Positions 1 through 9,059 of a stretch of DNA of 64,000 nucleotides are shown here, piece by piece. A program made the position numbers and the translations under genes. This stretch comes from Rhodocyclaceae bacterium (lineage in GTDB: Bacteria; Pseudomonadota; Gammaproteobacteria; Burkholderiales; Rhodocyclaceae), in contig JAGTRP010000001.1 in the NCBI GenBank assembly GCA_018261935.1, positions 186,001 to 250,000 of the forward strand. The letters run 5' to 3'. The notes beneath the pieces are model-generated. The model searched no databases. It was not told where the DNA came from and saw only the letters and a program-made list of their open reading frames with translations. Each line of letters begins with the position of its first letter. Position 1 is the first letter of the stretch.

Positions 1-66
1 AAATCCTGGTGTTCTGTTAAATATTCAGGTGCAATAAACTGGCGCCGTTCCCTTCGGAAATGGCCC

Positions 67-417
67 ATGCTTGCCGCCCTGACCCAACTCCTGCTCTTCC
101 AACTCGCCGGCGAAGTCATCGCCCATGGCTTCGGCTTGCCTGTCCCCGGGCCGGTCATCGGCATGGCTTTGTTCTTCCTCTTCCTGGTGCTGCGCGGCGG
201 CCCCGGCCAGGAGTTGCAGCAAACCGCCCAGGGGCTTCTGCAGCACCTTTCCCTGCTTTTCGTGCCGGCCGGCACCGGCGTCATGCTCCACCTGCACCGG
301 CTGCAGGACGAGTGGCTGCCGATCCTGGTTTCGCTGCTCGTCAGCACCGCCGCCACCCTGATCGTGACAGCCCTGGTGATGAAGGCCCTGGCCCGTAACC
401 CGGCAACGCCCCAATAA
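67..417 (+). CDS. LrgA/CidA-family holin-like membrane protein
   Basis: A 116-residue, very hydrophobic protein with about four membrane segments. Its central motif PVPGPVIGMALFFLFL is typical of the CidA/LrgA (YohJ) family, small inner-membrane proteins linked to murein hydrolase control or to export of small metabolites. The ATG at 67 has only a weak upstream purine stretch (GGAAATGG). It is followed after 3 nt by an LrgB-type gene, and the two together form the classical cidAB/lrgAB pair. The family call is firm; whether it acts as a holin-like protein or a transporter subunit cannot be told from sequence. Confidence 0.85.
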   Translation: MLAALTQLLLFQLAGEVIAHGFGLPVPGPVIGMALFFLFLVLRGGPGQELQQTAQGLLQHLSLLFVPAGTGVMLHLHRLQDEWLPILVSLLVSTAATLIVTALVMKALARNPATPQ

Positions 418-420
418 GCC

Positions 421-1143
421 ATGGCGCCCCAATTCACCGAAATCTGGGTCTACCTGGCCACTTCGCCCCTGCTGGGCCTGACCGTGACCCTCCTCGCCTA
501 CCAGGGCGCCTGGTGGCTCTACCGGCGCACCGGTTTCCATCCGCTCGCCAACCCCGTGCTTCTGGCGGTGGCCATCCTGGTCGGCCTGCTGGTCCTGACC
601 GGCACCCCCTATCGCACCTATTTCGACGGCGCCCAGTTCGTGCACTTTCTCCTCGGCCCCGCCACCGTCGCCCTCGCCATTCCCCTGTACGCCCAGGTGA
701 AGCGCCTCAAGGCCATGCTGCTGCCGGTCATAGCCGCCCTGCTGGCCGGTTCGCTCACCGCCATCGTCTCGGCCATGGCAGTCGCCAAGCTCTTCGGCGC
801 CAGCCTGCCGACCATGCTTTCCCTGGCGCCCAAGTCGGTCACCACCCCTATCGCCATGGGAGTCTCCGAAGGCATCGGCGGCATTCCCTCCCTGACGGCG
901 GTGCTGGTCATCATTACCGGCATTCTCGGCGCTGTCGGCGCCCGTTACCTGTTCGACGCCATGAGGCTTCGCGACCCGGCTATCCGCGGCTTTGCCATCG
1001 GCGTGGCATCCCACGGTATCGGCACCGCCCGCGCCTTCCAGGTGAGCGAGCAGGCGGGGGCCTTCGCAGCGCTCGCCATGGGGCTGAACGGCCTCCTCAC
1101 CGCCCTGTTGCTGCCCGCCCTGCTGCCCTGGCTGGCACTCTGA
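421..1143 (+). CDS. LrgB/CidB-family membrane protein
   Basis: 240 residues with multiple membrane helices and the conserved family segment LAPKSVTTPIAMGVSEGIGG (residues about 138-157), plus SHGIGTARAF near residue 197, both hallmarks of LrgB/CidB/YohK. Members work with LrgA partners in the inner membrane in cell-lysis control or metabolite efflux (pyruvate in Bacillus, glycolate in plant homologs). The gene starts 3 nt after its partner stops, so the two are probably co-translated. Length is normal for the family. Confidence 0.88.
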   Translation: MAPQFTEIWVYLATSPLLGLTVTLLAYQGAWWLYRRTGFHPLANPVLLAVAILVGLLVLTGTPYRTYFDGAQFVHFLLGPATVALAIPLYAQVKRLKAMLLPVIAALLAGSLTAIVSAMAVAKLFGASLPTMLSLAPKSVTTPIAMGVSEGIGGIPSLTAVLVIITGILGAVGARYLFDAMRLRDPAIRGFAIGVASHGIGTARAFQVSEQAGAFAALAMGLNGLLTALLLPALLPWLAL

Positions 1144-1219
1144 CTAAAGGGGTAATTTCCTCGCGGCTATGGGAAGTGCATAATGCCGCGTCCTGTAAGG
1201 TTATTCCGCCACTACCGAG

Positions 1220-3082
1220 ATGAATCTCAACAACAAGGTCACCGTACTTTTTTCCGCCATCGCCGCTGCCCTGCTGGCCGTGCTCATCGCCATCAGCCTC
1301 TATGCCTTCCGCAGCTTCTCCATCGCGTCGGCCACGGAGCACCTCCTGACCTCGGCGGAGATCGTCCGGGTGCACCTCACCGAGTCCATGATCAATGGCG
1401 TCATCGACAAGCGGGAACGCTTCCTGCAGCGGCTGACCGAGGTCCACGGGCTGCGGTCGGCGCGGGTGGTGCGCTCGGCCGATGTCAGCAAGCAGTTCGG
1501 CCAGGGCCTCAACCTGGAAACCGCGGCGGACGACATCGAACGCTCGGTCCTGGCCGAGGGCAAGCCCCGCTTCGAACTGGTCACCGACAAGGGCGAGGCC
1601 ATCTACCGCGGCACTGTCCCCTACATCGCCACGGTCAGCGGCAACCCCAACTGCCTGCAATGCCACCAGGTGCGCGAAGGCACCGTCCTGGGCGCCGTCA
1701 CCATGACCTTGTCCATCGACGACCTGAAGCAGAAGGCCCTGCTGACGGTGGCCGGCATCGCCGGCGCCGTGACCCTGTTTTCCGCCCTTCTCATCCTCCT
1801 CGCCCGCCGCCTCCTGCGCCCCATTTCGGATACGGCCCACGCCGTCGAGGAGGCCGTGCATCGGGCCCTGGAAGGCGACTTCAAGGCCCACGTTCGGCAG
1901 CAGACCAAGGACGAGATCGGCCAGATCGCCAACGACATGAACCGCCTCCTGGGCTTCCTCGACGACGGCCTCAACCGCATCGGGACCAATGTGGCGCGCT
2001 TGACCCAGCGCACCCCGTCCGCCGACGAGAACCTCCTGACCGCCACCATCGACATGGTGGACAGCCTGACCCGCGCCGCCCACTTCAAGCAGGCCATCGA
2101 GGAAGACGAGACCAAGGCCGAAATCTACCAGCGGCTGGCTGTCACCCTCGAGAACCAATTCGGGATCAAGGAATATTCCCTCTATGAAATCGGCCAGGGC
2201 ACCAACCATATCCGGCCCATCATCGTGGACGGCACCCTGTCGGCGGACTGCCGCTGGTGCGACCCCCAGATTTTGACCCGTCCCGAAGCCTGCCGGGCCC
2301 GCCGCACCGGCCACACCACCGACGGTGTCGTCAGCCCCGCCATCTGCTATGCCTTCCAGCCCCCGGCGGAGGCCGGCGACCGGCAGCACATCTGCCTGCC
2401 GGTCATCCAGTCCGGCAGCGTCGGCAGCGTCGTCCAGCTGGTCGCCAAGCCCGAGGCCGCCTCGGAGCTTTGCCGGGTGCTGCCCTACATCAAGGTCTAC
2501 CTGCGGGACACGGCACCGGTGCTGGAAACCAAGCGCCTGATGGAAACCCTGCGGGAAGCCAACCTCCACGATCCCATGACCGGCCTTTCCAACCGCCGCT
2601 TCCTGGAGGAGTTCATCGCCACCCTCCTGGCCAGCGTCCAGCGCCGCCACACCCACCTGGCGGTACTGATGCTTGACCTGGACTACTTCAAGATGGTGAA
2701 CGATACCTACGGCCACGATGCCGGCGACGCAGTCCTCAAGGCGGTATCCAAGGTCTTCACCCAATCCGTCCGCGCCTCCGACCTGGTGATCCGCTACGGC
2801 GGCGAGGAATTCCTCATCATCCTGCAGGACGCTGCCGCCGAGGCCGCCGAGCGGGTGGCGGAGAATATCCGCGTCGCCGTCGAGAACCTCAAGGTCCAGA
2901 CGGCCGGCACCCTGCTCCAGAAAACGATCTCCATCGGCATCGCCGACTTCCCGACCGACAGCGAGACCTTCTGGCAGGCCGTCAAGTTCGCCGACGTGGC
3001 CCTCTACCAGGCCAAGGAAACCGGCCGCAACCGGGTGGTCCGCTTCAAGCCGGAGATGTGGCACGACAAGTCGGAATACTGA
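1220..3082 (+). CDS. Heme-c sensor diguanylate cyclase (GGDEF)
   Basis: 620 residues. A membrane segment at about 8-30 is followed by a periplasmic domain holding a CXXCH c-type heme motif (C145-LQ-C148-H149), as in DUF3365/Tll0287-like sensor domains, then a second helix (about 170-192) and a HAMP-like stretch. Next comes a GAF-like domain with six cysteines (C344, C347, C358, C376, C392, C418). The C-terminus is a complete GGDEF domain with GGEEF at 527-531 and an inhibitory RxxD site (R518, D521), so it should make c-di-GMP and be product-inhibited. Heme placement suggests redox, NO or oxygen sensing. A weak CATAAT -10 candidate lies at 1179. No EAL domain is present. Confidence 0.88.
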   Translation: MNLNNKVTVLFSAIAAALLAVLIAISLYAFRSFSIASATEHLLTSAEIVRVHLTESMINGVIDKRERFLQRLTEVHGLRSARVVRSADVSKQFGQGLNLETAADDIERSVLAEGKPRFELVTDKGEAIYRGTVPYIATVSGNPNCLQCHQVREGTVLGAVTMTLSIDDLKQKALLTVAGIAGAVTLFSALLILLARRLLRPISDTAHAVEEAVHRALEGDFKAHVRQQTKDEIGQIANDMNRLLGFLDDGLNRIGTNVARLTQRTPSADENLLTATIDMVDSLTRAAHFKQAIEEDETKAEIYQRLAVTLENQFGIKEYSLYEIGQGTNHIRPIIVDGTLSADCRWCDPQILTRPEACRARRTGHTTDGVVSPAICYAFQPPAEAGDRQHICLPVIQSGSVGSVVQLVAKPEAASELCRVLPYIKVYLRDTAPVLETKRLMETLREANLHDPMTGLSNRRFLEEFIATLLASVQRRHTHLAVLMLDLDYFKMVNDTYGHDAGDAVLKAVSKVFTQSVRASDLVIRYGGEEFLIILQDAAAEAAERVAENIRVAVENLKVQTAGTLLQKTISIGIADFPTDSETFWQAVKFADVALYQAKETGRNRVVRFKPEMWHDKSEY

Positions 3083-3110
3083 ACGACCTCGGCATTAAGG
3101 GTTTTCTCCA

Positions 3111-5489
3111 ATGGCCGGGCCACGGCCCTTGCCCAAGAATAGCGGGATGCTTTTCCCCTCGGCTCCTCCCCAGCGCCGGCAGGCCTGGCTGTGGTCGGCC
3201 CCCTACGTGGCTATCGGCTTCTTCGCCCTGGCCATGCTGGTCACCACCGCCATCCTCCAGTGGCGGGAGCAGGATACCGCCCGCTCCGCCCTGGAAGGGG
3301 ACATGCACTGGGCCGGGCGCACCATCGAGACCCGCCTCCACGGCCACCAGGATTTCCTGGCTGAACTGGCCCGGGACCAGGAATACCGGCGGCTCGACTA
3401 CGAGGCCTTCCAGGTCCGCACCGGCCGCTACATCCAGGACAACCCGGAGATCGCCGCCATCGCCTGGGTGGATACCGGCGGCAAGGTGGAATGGGTGGCG
3501 CCCTACGAGACGACAGCGACCTTCGTGGGCGAGCAGATCTCCGGAGTCCGCCTGTCCGCCCTCAAGGACGCCCTGCGCAGCCGGCGGATCACCTTCTCCC
3601 GGGACTACGCCGACGCCGGTGGGCGCCACGCCATGGATCTCATCGTGCCGGTCCAGCGCGGCAGCAGCGACCTGGGGGCCTTCATCGCCCTCCATTCCCT
3701 GGACAGCCTGTTGTGGGTCAGCCTGCCGGCCTGGTTCAACACCCGGTACAGCCTGACCCTGATGGACCCCGAGCAGCGGCAGTTGCTCAGCAACACCACG
3801 GTCAAGCCCACCGACCGCAAGATATCCGGCACCATCAACCTGGATCTTCTCAACAATCCCTTGGGGCTGCACCTCATCGCCTACCGCACCGGCGGCGCCT
3901 GGCTGCCCTATGTGCCGGCGGCCATCATCGTCGCCCTCACCCTGCTGGTGGCGGGCACCCTGATCCAGCTGCGCCGCCACGCCCGGCACCGGGCGGAGAC
4001 CGAAGAACAGCTGCGGGCCGCCTACGCCTTCCGCCAGGCCATGTCCCAATCCATGGTCACCGGCCTGCGGGCCATCGACCAGGAGGGCCGCATCACCTTC
4101 GTAAACGCCGCCTTCTGCCGCATGACGGGCTTTCCCGAGGCGGAACTGCTGGGGATCAAGCCGCCCTACCCCTACTGGCCGCCGGAGGAATTCGAGCAAC
4201 TGCAGCACAACATCGACCTCGCCCTGGCGGGGCAGGCTCCGGCTCGGGGCTTCGAGATGCGCATCATGCGCAAGAACGGGGAGCGCTTCGACGTCCGCCT
4301 CTACTTCTCCCCCCTCATCGACACGGCGGGCCGCCAGCTCGGCTGGATGGCCTCCATGAACGACATCACCGAGCCCAGGCGCTCCCGCCTGGAGCTGGAA
4401 CAGGCCCACGAGCGCTTCACCGCCGTCATCGACGGCCTCGATAGCGCCGTCCACGTGGCCGATGCCGGCTCTGGCGAAATCCTGTTCGCCAACCGGGTCT
4501 TCCGGAATATCTACGGCTTCGACACCGTCGGCCGCGACACGACCCAGGTCACCGCGCCCTGCCGCCCGCCGCAGGACGCGCTTGCCCGCGACCCCGGCCA
4601 GCTCACCGGCGCCGATCTGCCCTGCGAACTCTACGACGGCGAAATCCAGCACAGCCTGTCGGGCCACTGGTACCACGTCCACGAACGGGCCATCCGCTGG
4701 GTGGATGGCCGCACCGTGCGGGTGCAGATCGCCGCCGATATCACCGACAGGAAGCGCATGGATGAGGAGAACCTGAAGCAGCAGAAGCGCCTGGAACAGA
4801 CTTCCCGCCTCATCACCATGGGAGAAATGGCCTCGTCCCTGGCCCACGAGCTGAACCAGCCCCTCTCGGCCATCGCCAACTACAACGCCGGCTGCGTCAA
4901 AAGGCTGCAATCCGGCAGCTACCGCATGGACGACATCCTGTCGGCCCTGCAGAAGGCCGGCGACCAGGCCGAACGGGCCGGCAAGATCATCCGCCGCATG
5001 CGGGACATGGTGAAAAAGAGCGACCCCAACCGGCAGCCCGCCGCCCTCACCGACCTGGTGGAGGAAACCCGGGCCTTCGCCGACATCGAGGCCAGGAAGA
5101 ACGGCGTCCAGATCCTCACCGACATCCCGGAGCACCTACCCCGCATCCTGGTCGACCGGATCATGATCGAGCAGGTGCTCCTCAATCTTCTGAAGAACGG
5201 CATCGAGGCCATGCAGGACATCGCGGCCGAGCGCCGCCGGCTCACCATCAGCGCCGAGCGCATCGACGAGCGCCTGGTCGAGGTGGCCGTCGCCGACCAG
5301 GGCCATGGCCTCGCCGACGACGACCTGGAAAAGGTCTTTGCCCCGTTTTACACTACCAAGCCGGAGGGGATGGGCATCGGGCTGGCCATCTGCCGCTCCA
5401 TTATCGAATTCCACCAGGGACGTTTGTGGGCCGAGCCCGCCGGGGACGGCGGCACCGTTTTCCGGTTTACCGTCCCGATCGAGGAGTGA
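3111..5489 (+). CDS. PAS-domain sensor histidine kinase
   Basis: 792 residues. The N-terminal helix (about 28-48) and a second helix (about 265-285) bracket a periplasmic CHASE-like domain. Two PAS domains follow (about 300-425 and 440-550), then a HisKA box with phospho-acceptor H579 in LAHELNQPLSAIANY, and an HATPase domain whose G-boxes include ADQGHGLADDDL and GMGIGLAICRS. The HELNQPL box groups it with FixL/DctB/TtrS-type kinases. The stop is 1 nt before the start of a FixJ-type regulator, its obvious partner. An alternative start at 3147 (MLFPSAPP) would remove a poorly conserved dozen residues. The stimulus is unknown. Confidence 0.88.
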   Translation: MAGPRPLPKNSGMLFPSAPPQRRQAWLWSAPYVAIGFFALAMLVTTAILQWREQDTARSALEGDMHWAGRTIETRLHGHQDFLAELARDQEYRRLDYEAFQVRTGRYIQDNPEIAAIAWVDTGGKVEWVAPYETTATFVGEQISGVRLSALKDALRSRRITFSRDYADAGGRHAMDLIVPVQRGSSDLGAFIALHSLDSLLWVSLPAWFNTRYSLTLMDPEQRQLLSNTTVKPTDRKISGTINLDLLNNPLGLHLIAYRTGGAWLPYVPAAIIVALTLLVAGTLIQLRRHARHRAETEEQLRAAYAFRQAMSQSMVTGLRAIDQEGRITFVNAAFCRMTGFPEAELLGIKPPYPYWPPEEFEQLQHNIDLALAGQAPARGFEMRIMRKNGERFDVRLYFSPLIDTAGRQLGWMASMNDITEPRRSRLELEQAHERFTAVIDGLDSAVHVADAGSGEILFANRVFRNIYGFDTVGRDTTQVTAPCRPPQDALARDPGQLTGADLPCELYDGEIQHSLSGHWYHVHERAIRWVDGRTVRVQIAADITDRKRMDEENLKQQKRLEQTSRLITMGEMASSLAHELNQPLSAIANYNAGCVKRLQSGSYRMDDILSALQKAGDQAERAGKIIRRMRDMVKKSDPNRQPAALTDLVEETRAFADIEARKNGVQILTDIPEHLPRILVDRIMIEQVLLNLLKNGIEAMQDIAAERRRLTISAERIDERLVEVAVADQGHGLADDDLEKVFAPFYTTKPEGMGIGLAICRSIIEFHQGRLWAEPAGDGGTVFRFTVPIEE

Positions 5490-5490
5490 C

Positions 5491-6114
5491 ATGACCGATA
5501 CCGTGCCGACCATCCACGTCGTGGACGACGACGAGGCCATGCGCGACTCCATGACCTGGCTCCTGGAAGGCGAAGGCTACCGGGTGGCCTGCTACGATTC
5601 CGCCGCTGCCTTTCTCGCCGCCCGCTCCGATGACATGCGGGGCTGCCTGGTGCTGGACGTGCGCATGCCGGAGATGAGCGGCCTCGAACTCCACGAGCGC
5701 CTCGATGCCCTGGGCTGCCCGCTGCCCATCATCTTCGTCACTGGCCACGGCGACGTGCCCATGGCCGTTTCCGCCCTGCAGCGGGGCGCCTGTGATTTCA
5801 TCGAGAAGCCCTTCAACAACGAGGACCTGCTTTCCCGCATCCGCCGCGCCCTGGAACTGGAAAGCCGGCGGGCGGCCCGGCGTCGGCGCGACACCGCTCT
5901 TTCCCACCGGGCCGGGCAGCTCACCCCGCGGGAAAGGGAAGTCATGCGCCTGGTGGTGGCGGGCAAGCTCAACAAGCAGATCGCCGACGAACTCGGCATC
6001 AGCATGAAGACGGTGGAAGCCCACCGGGCCCGGGTCATGGAAAAGATGGACGTCCAGACCCTGGCCGAACTGGTCAAGGTCTCGATGGCCCTGGCCGCCG
6101 GGCAAGGCGCCTGA
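5491..6114 (+). CDS. FixJ/TtrR-type response regulator
   Basis: 207 residues. The receiver domain (about 7-120) has the acidic pocket VDDDE, phospho-acceptor D56 in VLDVRMPEMSG and lysine in IEKPF. A LuxR-type helix-turn-helix (about 137-200) carries LTPREREVMRLVVAGKLNKQ and the recognition segment SMKTVEAHRARVMEKM. Start chosen at 5491 (GAGGAG then TGACATG) because it sits directly behind the kinase stop and begins exactly before the receiver fold; a further upstream in-frame ATG would overlap the kinase. It should be phosphorylated by the upstream kinase and activate unknown targets. Confidence 0.9.
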   Translation: MTDTVPTIHVVDDDEAMRDSMTWLLEGEGYRVACYDSAAAFLAARSDDMRGCLVLDVRMPEMSGLELHERLDALGCPLPIIFVTGHGDVPMAVSALQRGACDFIEKPFNNEDLLSRIRRALELESRRAARRRRDTALSHRAGQLTPREREVMRLVVAGKLNKQIADELGISMKTVEAHRARVMEKMDVQTLAELVKVSMALAAGQGA

Positions 6115-6126
6115 GGCAGGGCCGAC

Positions 6127-8025
6127 CTACTCCGGCTGCCAGGAAAAGACGCCGGTGCTGCCGGCAAACAGGCGATGGCTCCCCGTCTCCGAAGCCCGCA
6201 GCCGGAGCTTGAGCTCCCGGGGCGGCAGGTGCGAGAGGGGCGGCGCGTCCAGGGGAATGGTCAGGGTCCGCACGGCCACGTCTCCCTGGATGGAATCCAC
6301 CCGGCACTCCATGACCGTCGCCGTCTTCGCTCTCTCGGCCTCCAGGGTGGCGATCCTTTCCTGGGCCGCCACGATTTCACCCTCCAGGGCCTTGATATCC
6401 TCGCGGCCCTGGGCGATGCGTTTCAAGGTCGGGCCCAGATGAACGCACATCTGGTGCCAGTGCCCCTGCTGCTCCGGAGTGAGGGTGATCTCCTTGTGAT
6501 GGATCTTGCCGGCGATGATGAAATACTTGTGCACCTCCGGCTCGCTCATCAGATGCTCGATGCCGCTCTTGAGGCCGGCCATCAGCTCCTCGCACTCGGC
6601 GATATGCTTGCGCTGCTTTTCCTGGGCGTGGTCGATGCCGGAGCAATCCGGCAGCAGGATCGAGACCAGGGTCTCCTCGCCATTGCGCGCGTCCCCGGTG
6701 CCCACATGGATGCGCTTGCCGGCGATGGTGCAGCCCTCCGATACCTGGATTTCGGCCTCCTCGGCGAGGATGGTGCAGTTGGACGCCCATTCCACCTCGA
6801 CCCGGTCGCCGATGAGGACCGAATTCTCCGCCCGCTTCAGGTGCAGCGCTCCATGGGCCGTCTGCACCAGGGCGTTGGACGCCAGCCCGGCAATGGCGAT
6901 GGAACCGTCCCGGTTCAGGGCCGCCCCGCCCACCAGGTTCTTGTCCAGCACGATGGCCCCGCCGGTGGAAAGCACCTTGCCGAAGACGTTGGCGTGGAAG
7001 GTCAGGCTCTTGCCCTCCACCACCCGACCCTCCTGCACTTCCCCGAAATCCTCGTACTCGTCGCCGGTCAGGACGAGATTGCCGGTGGTGCGCGCACTGA
7101 CCCCTTCCCGGTTGATGACTTTTTCGGTGATGGCGACGCGGTTGGTGGCGGTATCCAGATTGAGGAAGCCATCCATGGCGGCGACGATGTATTCGCAGCC
7201 ATCCCGGCTCTCGATCAGGGTCCCTTCCCCGGCCAGGCTGGCCAGGTCGAAATCCTTGGGCACGGGGGGCTCCACCCGCTCGCCGGCCACCGTGCGGCCG
7301 GCCTTCCCCAGTTCCCGGGGGATCTTCTTGAGCAGCATCGTGCCCTTGCGGATCTGCGGGAAGCGGTTCTTGAACTGGCCCAGGTCCACCCGCCCATCGG
7401 GGAGCCGCCGGGGTGCATTGTCCCGGTGCAATTCGGCCGCCTGCTCCTTGACTCCGGCATCTTCCCCGGGGGTCGGCTGCATTCCCCTGGCCACCACCAC
7501 CCGCTCGCAACGCCCTTCCCGGATGGCTGCCTGGACGGCGGCGACATCGATGCCGAAGCGCACGCCCTTGGTCCACAGGTCGGCAATGAATTCATCCACG
7601 TCGAGGCTGGCCTTTCCAGGCGACACCTGGGCTTCGCTGCCGGCCGCCGCGCTCTCCAGGGTCACCGGCTCGAACATGTAGGCGGCCTCGCCGCCGGCGA
7701 TCTTCACCCCTTTGTAAAGGGCCCGCCGCGCCGGCGGAAAGTCGCGGATCGCGCTGGCCAGGCGGAGCGGACCCGCCGCCGGGGCCGGGCCGGTGCCATA
7801 GAGCAGGCGCTGGAAGAGAGGATAGTCGAGGCCGCCGAAGAAATGCCCCCCATTGAAGACCCGGTCCACAGCCCGCAGGAAGTCGTCCGCCGAGGCAAGC
7901 TTGCCGGCATCGACATAGACGCCGTCCGGGCGCAACTCGATGAATCCGGGCAGGACGAAGTCCCCGTTCCCCGACGGGCCGGACGGTTTCAGATCCTCTT
8001 GATCGGCACTGGACACTGACGCCAT
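6127..8025 (-). CDS. FapA/DUF342 family protein
   Basis: 632 residues. The central and C-terminal parts (about 220-560) match the FapA/DUF342 architecture: glycine-rich repeats compatible with a right-handed beta-helix (for example a segment with ADGFLNLD-like and GNLVLTGD turns) followed by a helical coiled-coil region around residues 455-580 containing KHIAECEELMAGLKSGIEHL. FapA proteins are often found with flagellar or polar-organisation genes, but none are near here. A strong SD (GGGGGAGAGT) precedes the ATG. It is convergent with the upstream regulator gene, with 12 bp between. Its role here is not known. Confidence 0.8.
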   Translation of the reverse strand: MASVSSADQEDLKPSGPSGNGDFVLPGFIELRPDGVYVDAGKLASADDFLRAVDRVFNGGHFFGGLDYPLFQRLLYGTGPAPAAGPLRLASAIRDFPPARRALYKGVKIAGGEAAYMFEPVTLESAAAGSEAQVSPGKASLDVDEFIADLWTKGVRFGIDVAAVQAAIREGRCERVVVARGMQPTPGEDAGVKEQAAELHRDNAPRRLPDGRVDLGQFKNRFPQIRKGTMLLKKIPRELGKAGRTVAGERVEPPVPKDFDLASLAGEGTLIESRDGCEYIVAAMDGFLNLDTATNRVAITEKVINREGVSARTTGNLVLTGDEYEDFGEVQEGRVVEGKSLTFHANVFGKVLSTGGAIVLDKNLVGGAALNRDGSIAIAGLASNALVQTAHGALHLKRAENSVLIGDRVEVEWASNCTILAEEAEIQVSEGCTIAGKRIHVGTGDARNGEETLVSILLPDCSGIDHAQEKQRKHIAECEELMAGLKSGIEHLMSEPEVHKYFIIAGKIHHKEITLTPEQQGHWHQMCVHLGPTLKRIAQGREDIKALEGEIVAAQERIATLEAERAKTATVMECRVDSIQGDVAVRTLTIPLDAPPLSHLPPRELKLRLRASETGSHRLFAGSTGVFSWQPE

Positions 8026-8148
8026 ACTCTCCCCCTTTTTTGTACTTTATATCATGTATTTGCGGTGGGAAACTCCAGCGCGCCTTGAAGTCCAAGAAGA
8101 GCTTCCGCCAGCTCCCCCTTTCCCGATCCGTCGCTGCCGTCCAAGAAA

Positions 8149-8982
8149 ATGAAAAATCTGCTTTCCATCCTCCTCGCCGCTGCGCTGTGCAACGTCCCTG
8201 CCCTCGCTGACCAGTCAGGCACGGGAAGCGACGGCGTCCATGTCGGCAAGGCCTCCGCCCTGCGCAACCTGGTCCCCGCCGAACAGCTCGAACGGGCGGC
8301 CGGCCAGCAGTACCTCCAACTGAAGCAGCAGGCGGCGGAGAAAGGCGCCCTGGCCCCGGACAGCCATTCCCAGGTGCAGCGCCTGCGCGCCATCGCCCAG
8401 CGCATCCTGCCCCATGCCAGCCGCTTCAATGCCCGGGCCGAGCACTGGAAATGGGAAGTGAACCTGATCGGCTCCCGGCAGCTCAACGCCTTCTGCATGC
8501 CCGGCGGCAAGATCGCCTTCTACAGCGGCCTCATCGACACCCTCAAGCTCACCGACGACGAAATCGCCATCGTCATGGGCCATGAAGTGGCCCATGCCCT
8601 GCGGGAGCACTCCCGGGAACAGCAGGCCAAGGGCCAGATCACCCATGGCATCGCCGCCATCGCCGCGAACATGGTCGCCGGCACCAAGTACGGCGGTCTC
8701 GCCCAGTTCGGCATCCAGGGCGCCGCCGACCTGGCCACCCGAAAATTTTCCCGGGACGACGAAACCGAGGCCGACGTCGTCGGCCTGGACCTCGCCGCCC
8801 GGGCCGGCTTCGACCCCCGGGCCGGCATCAGCCTGTGGCAGAAGATGGGGGCGGCCAACCGGGGCAGCGCGCCGCCGGCCTGGCTGTCCACCCACCCGGC
8901 CGGCCGCGACCGCATCCAGGAAATCCAGCACCACCTGCCCGAGGTCATGCCCCTCTATGAGGCGACCCGGCGCCGGAGCTAG
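8149..8982 (+). CDS. M48-family zinc metallopeptidase, exported
   Basis: 277 residues beginning with a signal peptide (MKNLLSILLAAALCNVPALA). The zinc site HEVAH is at residues 145-149 within IVMGHEVAHALREHSREQ, and the third ligand lies in FSRDDETEADVVGLDLAARAG, the usual M48 pattern. This corresponds to the LoiP/YcaL/BepA-like group of periplasmic or outer-membrane proteases that clear misfolded outer-membrane proteins. No TPR domain follows, so it is closer to LoiP/YcaL than to BepA. Monocistronic by context, divergent from the FapA-like gene. Confidence 0.88.
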   Translation: MKNLLSILLAAALCNVPALADQSGTGSDGVHVGKASALRNLVPAEQLERAAGQQYLQLKQQAAEKGALAPDSHSQVQRLRAIAQRILPHASRFNARAEHWKWEVNLIGSRQLNAFCMPGGKIAFYSGLIDTLKLTDDEIAIVMGHEVAHALREHSREQQAKGQITHGIAAIAANMVAGTKYGGLAQFGIQGAADLATRKFSRDDETEADVVGLDLAARAGFDPRAGISLWQKMGAANRGSAPPAWLSTHPAGRDRIQEIQHHLPEVMPLYEATRRRS

Positions 8983-9059
8983 AAACGCCAAGTCATTGAA
9001 CGATTGGAGTAGGGCCCGGGGGCGGCGATAATCCGCACTTTGCTTTTTCCCGTCCCGGC

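Noticed and set aside
3045-5135. Long minus-strand frame opposite the PAS kinase
   Set aside because: Shadow of the kinase gene; no start signal, no domain, and biased residues from antisense of GC-rich codons.
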